From Brachyhypopomus gauderio (lineage: Eukaryota > Chordata > Actinopteri > Gymnotiformes > Hypopomidae): a stretch of DNA of 64,000 bases. Position numbers and translations under genes: made by a program. Shown one piece after another: positions 46,001 to 59,332 of this stretch. The DNA is taken from NCBI RefSeq assembly GCF_052324685.1, contig NC_135220.1, positions 739,828-803,827 of the forward strand, in the 5' to 3' direction. The notes beneath the pieces are model-generated. The model was not told the DNA's origin, did no database searches, and saw only the letters and a program-made list of their open reading frames with translations. The number at the start of each line of letters is the position of its first letter. Positions within the stretch are counted from its first letter, which is position 1.

Positions 46001-48720
46001 ACCTGTCTACTAGTTCTGTGCTTTTTAGAGCTGATGTATAGCAGACACGACAACACAAGGACAAAGACCTTGAGGTTTGTTCTCCTTCTTCTCTCCATCT
46101 CTTCTGGTCTTGGTAAGTATGCTGTAAGCATCCCTCAGCATCAGTGAATACAGTACATACTAAATGTAGAGTCTGATACGAGTCTGATTATATCTTCTTT
46201 GGAATGGAGGTCTTCATTTGAACACTAAATTATTTACTGGAATTTTATAAAGATGTAAATATTGGTAGGAAACTAAAGTCTCAGTCATATAATACACGGA
46301 AGGGAAAAATAAGGGCCAATTTGTATAAAAAATAATTTGAATAAAACTTAGGAACCTTTCTGGTCCTATTACCAGACCCCCTCTGGAGGTAACATCCATA
46401 TACAATCCATATAATGTTATACTATGTACCTCCACTGGTATGTTTTCTTACACTGTTCTCATCCATACACACTGAGAGTAAAATTAGAGATCAGCTGTCC
46501 TCACATTATCTTATCCTGAGACAAACTCCTAAAATACCAGAATGGTGGGCAGAGGAATGACACAGACATCTTGAGTGGGATCCCAGTGCCACCGTAATGC
46601 TGGAGTGAGCAGAGGGAACGGTGACGTCTTGAAGAGAGCAGACTATTTAAAGACTCTCATGTGTTATGCCGTTTTGGGTGAGGGACACTCACTGTTTCCT
46701 GTGGACTAGGAAACGGCATAAGAATAGTGACAACATCAAGAGGGACTTAATTGCTATTTTAAAATGCTATAAACCCTGACATTACACCCCTTACCGAATG
46801 TTAATCTGAAGACCAGCCACCGCAGCCGGACTCGTGCAGCATCCGTGCGTTAGAAACGAGGAGACAGGAGCCCCGCTAGGTCTGCCTGGATGTACATGGG
46901 GATGGAGATGGATAATGATGATATATATACGAGTGCTTCCCTGCTCCACTTCAGTGTAATCGAATGACTCTCGGTATACTAGAAGCAGGGAAATATTCGT
47001 TCACCTTGTGCTGTGCTGACAGCCTCATATGAATTACCCGTGCAGCTTACAGTGCTGACACAGCAGGTGCACCGCAGCTAGGAGTCGAATACAAGGCTGC
47101 TGGAAAAGATATGTGCTGCTGCTGGAAAGAGGATCAATAATTAAAAGGTCATGCAGAGTGGCTGAACCACAGATGGAGAGCAGTAGTGAGACTCGTTTGC
47201 CTCTGTGTGCGCGCATGTGCATGTGTTTGTGTGTGTGTGTGTTTGCATGTTTGTGTGTGCGTGTTTGACTAAGCTTTCGATTCTCTGAATGGTGTGTCAT
47301 AGCACCGTGCCCAGATGAGCTCCTGCTATTGGACAGCCTGGCCTCACATGGAACGCAATGTTCAACACAGCTTGAGTGTTTACCAGAAGAAAAAAAAAGT
47401 GCAGTAGAATAAATGTAGCAGGTTGTCATTATTATGTCTCCGAAAAGGCTTTTACTCCCACACTCGTACGTTTTACATCTCACTCTCTCGTGCTGGCTCG
47501 ATATCTCATCTGTTGTGTCTGTTTTCAGGCGCCATAGCCATCTCAGCATCACACACTGTCACCTTTCCAGCCTGACTGTAGTGCCTCCATAAGAGTCAGG
47601 ATCGGTGGGGGACCCTGGCAGAAATCACTGCTGAATTCAGCTGTCAATCAAACACAGACAAGCCCGCCTCTCTCCTCACTGACCTGGTTTTAATGAGAGA
47701 TCCTGCAGCAGCTTAGAGTCTCAGTAGTGTCAGCCTGCCAGCCCTCGGCTCCCACACTCCCCTCTCATCCACCGGCAGCGGTAGGTGGGGGGGTCCGGCC
47801 CCCCCTCAACCTCGCCCACGCCCCATGTGACTGGCTTTTGGGGTAATGAAGCAACCGATCCCCCTTTTCCTGTGCCTGGTTAGCAGATCTCCCTCGCAGC
47901 CCGAGTAAATGCTGCACCAGACCCTCCACATCTGTTTCTTCGCCTTGTCCGCGTCCCCCGGTCTCCTCTTCGCCCTGCTGTGCCCTCAGCTGACCGACAC
48001 GCACTGGTGATTTTATTGTGGTTGCCTTCGTCAGTTGGTGGGGAAGAGTGTGAGGGTATGTACCACACTACCATTGTCCACCGCTTTGCTTATTGGACTC
48101 ACTGCAGGAGTAGCAATGACCCTTTCAATAGGGCAGCAAAGGGCTCTAACCCGTAAAGTAACCTAACCTAAAGGGCCATATGGGGCAGAGAGGGAAGAGC
48201 GTCTCAGGGGAGCACGGCTTGCAGGGGGGCGGTGGGCCAGTGTGTGGGCCAGTGTGTGGGGCAGTGTGTGTGGGCAGTGGCAACACAGTCCTCTTCCCAT
48301 GATCCACAGAGGACATATGATATGAGCTCCAGAAAAAGGCGTGAACTCGAGAGTCCGGCGCAGGCTTTTATGGAGGTCAAGGGTCAATGTCTTTAAAATG
48401 CAACTGGCAAAGTTTCTCCATCAGCAGACAGCTCTCGGGAGAGCATGTGGAGAAGAACCCAGGCAGGACGAGGCCTGTGAGATCTGCTCCAGCACACAGA
48501 AAGCTTGGACTGATTTCACCACTTAAGTCTTTCATCCTATTCTGCTAAACTGGCATTTAAGATCACACCCACCACAAAATGCTTAATAATAAGATAAAAA
48601 GCCAGATAATACTACTAATAAAACACAATCTCTTCACTTCCTTGTAAACACCAGAAGGATCCACAAGCCCAAGATTTTATCAAAAAACAAGACAATGGTT
48701 TGCAGAGATTTACAGAATAG
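43045..48720. other. Intergenic DNA, ctnnbip1 to clstn1, middle part
   Basis: No gene was recognised. CpG-rich patches occur at about 43050-43200 and 45340-45500, the second starting with a small perfect hairpin (45341-45360) and including an octamer word ATGCAAAT at about 45379. A structured inverted repeat lies at 46664-46721. These may be regulatory, but there is no direct evidence. Confidence 0.4.
46664..46721. other. Nested inverted repeats (possible three-way junction)
   Basis: An outer pair TTATGCC/GGCATAA encloses two small perfect hairpins, GTGAG/CTCAC and GTTTCCT/AGGAAAC. An alternative 11-bp outer stem, TTATGCCGTTT with AAACGGCATAA, also forms. No tRNA or known ncRNA features were found. 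Confidence 0.4.
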
Positions 48721-48724
48721 ATAC

Positions 48725-49165
48725 GTTTACATTTACAATTAGGTAATTTAGCAGACACTCTTATCCAGAGCGATAGCATAGATAGATAGTAGCATAGATA
48801 GGTCAGAATTCAAGATACCCTTGAACCAGACTACTACTAAACTACAGGAATCAATGACATTACCTAGTACAATTAAACAGGCTCACCTAAGCCCAAATAA
48901 CCATAGACAGATAAACATACAATTTAAGAACGAGGACAACAAGTACATTTAAATACTCAACAAACAGGTGAGTCTTCATCTACATTTGAAGACAGCAAGA
49001 GACTCTGTAGTCCACGCAGTAAGTGGAAGATCTCGGAGCCAGGACAGAGAATAGTCTTGAGTTTTGTCTTCCGTGAGACTTTAGGATACGTATTATTTAT
49101 AAATAGATGCCAGACATAATTCAAGATGGGGTTAAGGCAGTATTTAGTAAACATGCCAAACCTCA
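48725..49165. mobile_element. Decayed interspersed repeat (class uncertain)
   Basis: TTTAGCAGACACTCTTATCC followed by AGAGCGA resembles a dispersed motif seen in many fish genomes. The GAAGACAGCAAGAGACTC, TGGAAGATCTCGGAGCCAGG and GTCTTCCGTGAGACTT segments further on look like parts of the same repeat. No terminal repeats or coding sequence remain, and I cannot name the family reliably. Confidence 0.45.
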
Positions 49166-50563
49166 AGACATTTTGAATATGCCTAAATAGTTAATATGTT
49201 GGTGAAAAAATATTTGAAAAATATTATTTCTTTAGAAAATAAAATATAACACAAAACGTTTTTCAAAATAAATTGTTCATTGTATTTTGCACAGCACAGG
49301 CTTTTAGTTGAACATATTAATTTTCTGCTTAATATGTTCCAGGCAGCATCTACTGGGGACGTAGTTTCACTCTTCAGCTCTGTTGCACTCAATCAAAGAG
49401 CCTCTGTAGACCCTGCTGTGGAGATGAAGACCGTAGTGGACGGTGCGGGACGGTGCGGGACGTGTCAGGATTCTGACAGCCTCCTGTATCTATTTGGGAG
49501 GTTGTAGCAGCCTGACAGAAGGCACTTATCCCCAGTCATACCTTCCTAAAGGTACAGAGTAAAAATTGATCTAGCGATATTCAAGCCTGAGATCTTAGTA
49601 CAAAGGCAGTGGAGAGATACACTTAGTGTTCTATAGCAATACAAACTCAATATTCTCTCATTAGTGAGATTTAATGAATTGAATAAATGTTTATGTAGAA
49701 AAATCTGTTTCTGTTTTGTTTTTTTTTTCTCCAGAAAGTGGGTGGAGTTCCTCCGAAAGTGAAGAACTGGAGGCTCTGAAAGAAAGCGCAGGTTTAATGA
49801 GAGTGACCTTGAGCAGCACTCGGCTTCTCTGCTTTGTAAGAGTGAGTCATAAGGTAGAGCCTTTGAAGCTCTGCTCATGAATATGCATGAGGCAGACTGC
49901 AGGCAGAGCTGTTCTGAAGTGCTGCTGCCACACACATCAACATTCCATTTTGATTTATCATCACCACCATCACAGATAACACGAAATATGAAGAGTTTAA
50001 CACTGGAACACCAAATACTGATGTTTGACAAGATTGTAAACGAAGAAAAGATAAGCCCTGCATTGAACGGAGGTTTTCTTATTTTTTTCAAAAATGACTT
50101 TGCTTTGAGGTTTGATAAATGTCAAACGCTGCTGAGTGAACTGAAGGTATACACACTCATTTTAAAGAGTGAGCCTTTATTGTTTTAACGTTACACTTTG
50201 GTGACACTCTCTCTACTCTTGTTAGAAATGACGCATGCAAGCTGAATAACAAGACACAACAGACATCACTGACATTTAGGTAAATCCAAGTCCAATACAA
50301 GGGGAGTGTTTCGTGACCTTGTGTTACATGCTGGTGGAAGCAATTTCTTTAGTGACTGTTTTCCATGTCCTGTCTAAAGTAATGCCAAGCAAAATAGAAA
50401 GATGTAAAATGGTTCATAACTGTATGATCATGTCAATGCAAAGGCGAACTGTGGTGCTATATTTACATTAATTCCTTGTCGGCTTTCTTGCTAACTATCT
50501 CCTTTACGTCCTTTCACTCTTACTCACTCTCTCTCTCTCTCTCTGGAGCCCTCTGGTTTTACC

Positions 50564-50605
<42 letters not shown>

Positions 50606-52453
50606 ACCAAAATAACCTGACTATTTTGAAGTCTGTTGCTGTAAGCCAGGGAGAAAAAATAAAACCCTGCATGATGGAAGGTGAGGCTCGGTGGAATTAG
50701 AGGAGTAGAAGAGAAGCTTTGGTGAGTTTTGCTTTGCTTCTAAGAACATGACAAACCCAATCCTTCAGCCCCTAACAGACACAAAGGGAGACTTCAAGTT
50801 CTCCCACACGCACTCAAATGTTTAAAGGTGGGTAATCTCAAGAGCAGGAATATCTCTTTGACGTCTGTTGTTTTGGTATGCCTGGTGAAGTCTCCTTTAC
50901 CCTTCAATCTGAGGGGCTGAGGTGCTAAACGGGACTCACTGTAAAACTGAGAAGATACAGGACTGTGAAGGACAGCAGAGACCTTTACCCTAAAACAAAA
51001 TACTAAAGATGTCTGCTTCAGCCAATAGCCAGCCTAGGAGTGGAACCAAACTCCATTCACACCTAGGGAGAACATTATGTCTGTATCTTCTTAAGGAGTT
51101 AAGAGGACAGACACACTCTGGAAACACCTCTATTCAAAAACTGCTGTCCTCTCAAACATTGGCTTTTCCGTCTTGAACATCCACAATGACCTCACTATTC
51201 CACAGAGTAACAGACCACTGGGACTGGGGGGGGGGGGGGGGGGTCTTCCACTTTTCTAACCCAGTTTGTGTATAGCCAGAGAGGAACAAATGCTCTTTGT
51301 GTTGCATTCCAGGCAGTGACCAAAGACAGCCCCAGTTCATAGAGCCATCCATTTATAGTAGATAGGAGTTTATCAGTCTGTCTGTTTGGTTAATAACTAA
51401 TGCTGACATAGGACTCACAGAGATATTAATAGCCTATATTAAATTATTTTATTTTTACTAATGTAACAGTGTCACACACATTTGCTACTGACACAGTATC
51501 AGAAATTGTCAGGCTAGGAGAGAGAACTGCCATACTCATGACCGATTCCCAATAGCCTTATTTTGCATTGCTGGGTGAATTCAAAGATGGCCTGGGGAGC
51601 TATATTCATGTGCATATGTGTTCCATTAACAGAATAACAATATTATTGTTCTTTTTATTATTTTAATGAGCGCATAATTTGGACACATATCGTTAAAATG
51701 ATCTACATTATCTCTGCCACCCAGAACAACTAATGATAGGCCATTACTTCCGTACTGCAAGAACCATTACAGGGACAACCTTACGTGCCAAGATCATGGA
51801 CTGGAGAGTGTACAACTAAATGTACAACAGCTAAAATGAAACAGTTACGTTGACACGGCTGCACCACATGCATTGATTCTTCATGAACGGAGGCACGCCC
51901 ATTGCTAAGTACAGAAGGGTCAGACATAGCTATAAACAACCCAGTAAACAATATGTACTTTTTGTGCACATTGGTGGTGCACTTTTTCTTTTAATCAGTA
52001 GTAAACATTCACAACATGTAAAATATCAGTTTTAGCATATGTGTAGCATGCATCTCTGAGATCAAAACCCATAAACAAACTATCAGGTCAATAAGCGCAA
52101 TAAGCCACTCTGTATTCAGCATATTGTTCCAAAGGTCAGCACTAAAAAAGTGGTGAACAAAATGACAGCAGTCTACTTGAGACAGATAATAGATATACAA
52201 GCAAACAAACAAACAAACGAACGAATGAATTTGCCAACATTCTCCGTAATCAGTTGCTGCACTATTGACCCCGTGGTCAGTGTGCAATCAGATATATGAA
52301 CCGCAATCACCCTGCTGTCTCAAATAAAGGGTATAATAAAATATTTTAATTCCAGCAGATTGCATCTTCCCACCCTCCCTAGATCTATGTTTAGTTGTAT
52401 ATCAGCCTGCACTCTTACAATAACAGCCTTGACGTCAGCCAGGCGTCGCTCCC

Positions 52454-52456
<3 letters not shown>
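49166..52456. other. Intergenic DNA upstream of clstn1
   Basis: No exon was recognised. It contains a CA repeat at 50567-50603, G18 at 51226-51243 and otherwise ordinary AT-rich sequence. A TATAATAAAATA stretch near 52331 is not at a convincing promoter distance. Confidence 0.45.
51226..51243. repeat. G18 homopolymer
   Basis: Eighteen consecutive G upstream of clstn1. Confidence 0.95.

Positions 52457-52515
<59 letters not shown>
52457..52515. repeat. clstn1: (GA)29 tract at the clstn1 5' end
   Basis: A 59-bp pure purine GA run about 170 bp before the clstn1 start codon. It is followed by GC-rich sequence (CGGACGGAGGGGGGAAG, GGTGGCGGCGTCGGC). It probably lies in the promoter or 5' UTR. Confidence 0.95.
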
Positions 52516-52517
<2 letters not shown>

Positions 52518-52683
52518 GACGGAGGGGGGAAGAACGGTGGCGGCGTCGGCAGCCATTTTAGAACTATCGCCTTAACCAATATACATCTTCTGAATATTTC
52601 TTTATAGACTGAGTAAAACTGCACTGCGTGGAAGGGGAGACGTAACACTGATTCAACCCAATCGTTTTTTAAACAAAGACGGG
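52516..52683 (+). promoter_or_regulatory. clstn1: clstn1 promoter and 5' UTR region
   Basis: GC-rich sequence directly after the GA tract, containing the GGCGGC and GCAGCCATTTTAG words often found at CpG-island promoters (GCCATTTT resembles a YY1 site). The exact transcription start is unknown. Confidence 0.4.
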
Positions 52684-53246
52684 ATGCTGATCCGTAGGTA
52701 TAAACCTCTCGTTTCTGCTATCGGACTGGTCCTTGGACTATTATGCGCGGTGGAGGCATCCAAAGGTAAGTCGTGAGCCAGACACAAATGTATTAAGTGT
52801 ATCTGTTAACTGTGCTCTCCACGCGACGGTTCCGATCCAGCTTGAAGGACTAACTTAACTGTGTTCTGATGCAAAAGCATGCACATGATCCCTAATAGGA
52901 GTGCTTAAAGGATGCCGCGTCGGCATTCCTAACAGTGGGCTCGCTGGGAGAACCAGAATGTGGGACGGATGGATGTTGCGATCTCTATCCGTGTCATCAT
53001 GCCACAACGTTTCCCTTTTGAACACAGTAAAGTTGCTGCAACGTTGACGTGTGTTTCACTGGACGCCTGGCTAAACGATGTCGATACATGTCGTATGAAA
53101 TGTAATTCTGATTGTCATCGCGATGTTCTTTTACCGGACCGCTAGCGAGCCCAGTTAAAGTGTCGGTCCTAAACTGCATGACAGTCTCCGCCGGCAACAC
53201 CCTTTAGCCAAGCATGTGGTAACCTTGGCCAGCTGTGTGTGTGTGT

Positions 53247-53288
<42 letters not shown>

Positions 53289-54095
53289 CTGAGATTTTTA
53301 ATTATGCAATGGCAAATCACGACTCGGAGGAACGTGTTTAAGGCACGACCAGAGAGGTGGAGGTCGTAATGCAAAAAGAAAAAGAAAAAGTCAAACCAGG
53401 TGTCACAGAAACGCTGTACGCATTGCAGTTTAAAAGATTCACGCACGTTAAGCCTGGTTTATGCTGGGCGCGCGGGGAAGCGCGAGGGCTCCGCTGCAGG
53501 TGCACGCGCCGCCGGTGCACGCGCCGCCGCTACGGTGTCGAGCGCCACCGGGGAACGACGCGTCCTGCAACATTCACGTTTTCGGGCGTTTAAAGTAAAA
53601 ATAGTTCACGGGAGAGCTCGTGACACCGTGCCCCGTAGTCCTGGTATATAATAACAGTCTCTCTGCAGCGGAAAAAACGATCTCACGCTCGCGCGCTTAT
53701 TTTTGTGCGCCTGTTTCTGCAGCATGTGACGCGATATATGGCGATATTAAGGATATGTGTACAAATATTAATGCCATTGCACGTTAAGTCACTTCGAGGA
53801 AAGGCACTACCATCTTAGATGGGATCCGCTTTGACATACACGGACACTAATGGGCTGAAGGGCGCAATAATTGTCCTGCGTAATGAAGTTGCAACGTGAG
53901 GCAGCTGGTAACGCACGACCAGAACCAGTCAACGTATTGGATCATTAACTAATTGTGCAGCACAGCCATGGTGGACTGCTGACAGTGTTCCATGTGTTCA
54001 TATAGAGGGAGCAGAGAATGTGTCTTGTATATTGCATTTATTGTTTTGTGTGTTGTAGAAAGGGAAGAGAACTTCACTAGATGTGTAGTCAGAGC

Positions 54096-54145
<50 letters not shown>

Positions 54146-57100
54146 CAGGAAGTTACAAATATATAACAGGACTTTACAGAAAAGTAGCACTTAAGAGTTC
54201 ATAACACCCATGATATTAATATTATGGCATAATAGTACGTAATATTAACTCAGATATTAAGGATCACCTGTTGACTGGTTGCTATACCAGTACAAATCAT
54301 GTACTGTTCCATAAGTCTCTGTACTGAAATGCTGAAAAGCAACTTCCACGTTTTACCGGAGCCTGCGGTGCTCGGTGACGTGAAGACTTTGCTACCTTGG
54401 GTGTTTGGGTGGCACACCTGTTCTCTTCCGCTTGGTTCTCAGCAGAAGAGCACGTGTAAGCACTAGCACACACCACGGCCAGGTCACTCGTGCGTTGGAG
54501 GGCGTTCTTTTCATCACTTACGTGTCCTTATGTATTTTTTTTCACCCGTTCCGTGTACATGTAACAATGAAAAGGGCTTCAGGACCCACACAGGGCTGCT
54601 CGTTTAGTGGGCCTGATTCATACTCCTCTCACGCGTCATAGAAGGACTCTTTCAGACGGTATACTTTTTCATACTCTATTGAAAGCTCTCTGAAAAGAGC
54701 ATTGTTCCTCTCTCACACACCTCAGAGCACACAACAAAATGTGGGCTGTTGAAGAATGGTAAAATTTAAAGTGTACAGCACCCAGACAAAAAACACAGTT
54801 CAGGTAGCTCAGGTACAAATGCTCAGGTAGCTACGATGTCATTAGAATTGACTTGAACTTAAAAAATAGAATTCAACTTAAAATCCAAATGATTGGACTT
54901 ATTTTCTTCATTTTATTGAGGTATAAGGGTTTGGATTGACCTGTCATTCTCAAGAAAACGGACTTGGTCTTCACGGTAATAATAGAAAGGTATTCTCTTT
55001 AGAGTGCTGCTTCCCAATTTAACCATCACGCTCCCCTCTACTTTAAAACCCAGTGACACAAACTACACATTAAACACTGCAGTCCAACTGGCCCAGCCTG
55101 CCTCATTCACGTTTGCTACGCGCGTGTGCTTTCCTGGACACCATCGCCGCCTGTAAGCAGTTCAGAACATTTCAAATTAGGGTGGGTTGAGTATAAACAG
55201 CTGCAGGCCTCTTGCTCCTGGACCCCGGCCTGCCGTGGCAGAACACGCTCAGCTTAGCTTAGAACCCGACTTATGGCACCTTCCCTCTTCCAGGGAGCCT
55301 GATGGGTAATCTCGAAAACGCCCTCCCTGCCGGAACCGGCATTCTGGCCGGAAACCGAGCATGCTCCGTGCGGTTCTGTGGCTCGCTGAATACATCCGCA
55401 ATGGCACCTTTCTATTTCTGCTCTGTCAGACGTGGTGGAAATGTAGGCTGGGGCTTCTTATTAAGCCCTGGCAAACAATGGCGGGCAGAATGAATCCTGC
55501 CCAGATGCTGGATTGAAATAGCGAAGCGTGCTTGCCCTCAGGAGAACAATATTGCGTTCATTGTTCTTTCTGCGACAAGGAGACTGCAATTTCTTGCTTT
55601 AAATGTATATCCATTAAATTAAGTGTCAAGTAAATGCAATGTGTAGGGTGGAGTTAGCAGGATGTAATCAATTATGTCGTATGTAATGTGGGCAAATATA
55701 TAAAGATTATTTCTGAAAATAATACCTGAAGGGTGACAGAGGTGTTTATGTAATACATACTCTCTTACCAAGTGAACTTACAATTTAACAGCAAGTTTAA
55801 CTGGCTGATGGGTAATATTTATGGAGACACTTGCTGTGTTAATAGGATGTATAGGCGTTTGCCACTTGTAGTTTTTTACTGTTTCAACGCTGTCTCTGCA
55901 TATTGCAGAAGCTTTGTATCACCCTATTTTGTCACTGGATCTAAACCCTGTGGAACAAAGGGCTTGTTGGCCTGTGGTTCGGGGCCACACGCTGGAATGA
56001 GCGTGTGACAATGCAGCCACTGTTACTAGCAAACTAACTCAGACATTCTGCATGCATTCTGAACCAAATTCTGAATTCCACACATGGGACAGACAGTGCA
56101 GCTACTAAAACACCAATCTGCAGTTTTGAAAGCTGTTTTATAGCTGGCGGTGTGGATGCATGTCCTGAAATCAATCAGTCTTTGTTAGGGTGGAGTCCAG
56201 TTCTAATTTCATTGGTCTCACTGAGCAATGAACTGAGTTTGTGATCTGTCATGAATAGCTCATTCATGTCTCAATATTAAGTTGGTCCATTTGAGTTGCA
56301 AGTCAGCTGTGCATTATGGTTGATCATCTAAAGCCAAAAGTTTTTGTTAAAGCACAAGAGTTCTGTGACTTAGCTTGTCTTGTAACGATTTTTATTTTGT
56401 TTGACTTGAATTAAGTTAGATTTTGACCTCATTTAAGTCAAATGAATGGACCTGATTCCATGAATTCTCTGGATCCGGATTTCTGAAATAAATGTGAGAT
56501 TTGTTTGCATTCACAATATTGCAAATAAAAAAAATTAAATCAGTACGTTCTCTGAACCCATCTGAACCCGTATCTCTGTTGAATGCTTTGTCTCCGGTAG
56601 AAATGTGGCCCTTTGCCAGTCTGTGTCTGTCTGCGTCAGAGCGGCCGACTCCATGGGAACAGGTAACCAAAGTGCACGTTACCTGCGGGTGAGCGGGGCT
56701 GGGTGTCGGAGCCACAGGTCGGGCCGAAAGCCCTGCGCTGCGTGGCCAGATTTCACTCTCACTAGCTCTTTGTGTAGCCCATAGAGGTCGGATTGAGCCC
56801 CATTCACACCGCCCTGCCCCCACCCTCTGTGAAAACACCGCTGCCTTGTTGTGTGTTGGGGTTTGCTTTGGTGGACAAACAGACGTTTCCTTGAGTACAT
56901 AAGGACCTCCTGCCCTGCTGCCTGTCGCCAGCGCTCTTTTCTGTGAGGGGGTGTGGGGTGGGTTGGGGTGGTTAGGTTGGGGTAAAGGGGCCCCAGATTT
57001 GCTTAACATGATGTTAGGGTTCAGAGTAGCCACTGCTCTGTAGCTGAGAATCACTTTAACAGTTCCATACTACACTATCTCCTTATTCAAATGCAAACGC

Positions 57101-58244
57101 TGAACCTATGGCTCTTAATTCAAGGCTATTGTTAAATTGGCTTGCTGTGATGCTTTGTGCTTGCATCTAAAAGCAGTAGAGGTTATGCCTAAACATAAAC
57201 CAGTTATTTATGTTGTGAGAAAAACCACCGGGTCGTGTCCATTATGCTGTTTAATCTGAGTTACAGTGAAAATCCTTCAGTGTGAGTTACACCACATCAC
57301 AACTCACTGCTTTGGTGTGACGTAACATTCTTGCAGCACGATTTGAGTAGGAAGGACATCTCACTTTCCCACCCTGGTTCCTCCTGCGTGAGAAAGTCTG
57401 AGCGTTAACGGCTGCCGTCTGCGGCCGTAGCGAGAGGCGGTGGAGTGGGCCCATGCGCATTTTCATGGCGCTCCAGGTGACTTTTGTGGATAAGGTGTGG
57501 TGTGATGCCCTGCGAGCTTTCTGTGGGAGGAGACCATTGTAATGTTGGTCCGGAGTGGGCCATTGTCTTTCATTTATTCTCACAGGGTGAATTTCACACC
57601 GCCACAGTAACAAATTTTACAATTATACTCTGTATAGAAGGGGTTCCTTGTTCAACCTTTGACGCCTACCTGCCCAAACCATCAAAGTGCAAATGCGGGT
57701 AGTTTGCCCAGTAAGCTGTGGTCTAGGTCACAATTCACTACTCATTCAGTACTTTGTTGTATTTTTTTGTCTCACTGCAATTGGAGTTGTGAATGCATCG
57801 ATCGCATGCTTTGTGAGATCTCGCAGCTCTCTACACTACAGGTGTGAATGATGGTGATGGTGGTGGGGTGTCGAGGGCGTTAATTGGCAACGTTTGTCGT
57901 ACCTTGCGCTGCGGCTAGCGCTGTTGGCACCCTGCAGCACCTGTGCAATACCGTCCGCAAATAGCAGCCCTGAGCCAAAGCGGGCGAAACACGGGACACG
58001 CAGGGCGGGGGGTTCCCAGTGCGGCGTACACACGGTCCCGTCACATCGCGCAACAACGTGGCTGTCCGTTAGCATTCCCGCAATACGTGGGTCTGTGTAG
58101 GCCGACCGTGCACACGAGCAGCGGGATGGTTCTGTCTTTATGAAGTCTCTTCTGGGAGTAGCTCTGTGAGTATGGTTTCAGCAGCCTGGCTCACACTGTA
58201 ACCTCTGCCTCTTACTTCATCAATCAAAGTTGTTGTAGTTAACG

Positions 58245-58287
<43 letters not shown>

Positions 58288-58673
58288 TGTTGCATTAAGT
58301 GGTCCTCTGAATAGATATGATATAATGCAGCATTGCCAGAGGACGAGGGTCCCCGTGTAAGTGCCGCCAGTGTTCAGGTTCAACAAAGGATCAGCCCAAA
58401 TTGTCCAACACTTTGGTTACAGCAGTTAAGATTTCTCTTGGGCTCTTGTCCCTTTAATAGCTTCCATTTCCTATTGTTGATGGCTACAGATAGCTCTGCT
58501 TGAGCTGCTTCTCTCCTAATCACAACAAAATCACATCCATTATTCAAAAACAGCTCATTTATATTCGCCCTCCTGAATGTTTCTCGAGTTGTAACATACA
58601 CCCGGTGACATTCATTTAGCAAACGACTGATTGCTGAACGTTCACACTGCATGTTTCGTTTTTGCTTTCGGGA

Positions 58674-58706
<33 letters not shown>

Positions 58707-59288
58707 AATCAAGAAACGTTATCATTAGTGTGTGTGTGTGGTATGCTCCAGTGCACCTGATGGACTTTGTTCCTCAAGCAGTGCTTGTGCACCTTGATTA
58801 ATGGGCTCTCAGGTGTACAGCGGTAGATGCCCGCCTTGGGAGACTCTCATGACACACTGCGGCGTTTAGCTGAGATCTGCCCTATTCCGAGACCTTGCCC
58901 AGGAACGGAACAGGAGCGTCCCATTAAAGGATTAGGTGTCAGTGGATTTGCATGGAGATGGAGGAGGGGGGGGGGGGGGCAGGATCGTATTCCACGCCCC
59001 GTGCTCTGATCTATAAGATGGAGCTCAGTCTCCCAGCCGCTCTCTTTGCAAATGCTCCATGTGCTGGAATAATGCTGCGTTTGGATCCGCTCAGTGCTTG
59101 CGGGTGGATGTGTGGGCTGACGGAGGCGCCGTGGGCCGAGTGCCCGTGCTGGGTAAGGCCCCAGAGCAGGCGGTGTCGGCTACGTCATCTCCTCGCTCAC
59201 ACCACCGGCATCCACCCCGGAGCTATGAGGTTAGCAGTCAGAGGCTGGCTGTAAGACAGCCGTGTTCCAGATGCCTCCACGTCCCTGT

Positions 59289-59332
<44 letters not shown>

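Noticed and set aside
49546-50091. Reverse-strand open frame of 181 codons upstream of clstn1
   Set aside because: It has no domain, no homology that I recognise, and the low-complexity composition of AT-rich DNA.
56416-57054. Reverse-strand open frame of 212 codons in clstn1 intron 1
   Set aside because: It is the longest frame in the intron, but it has no family resemblance or splice signals and is probably chance in a GC-richer patch.
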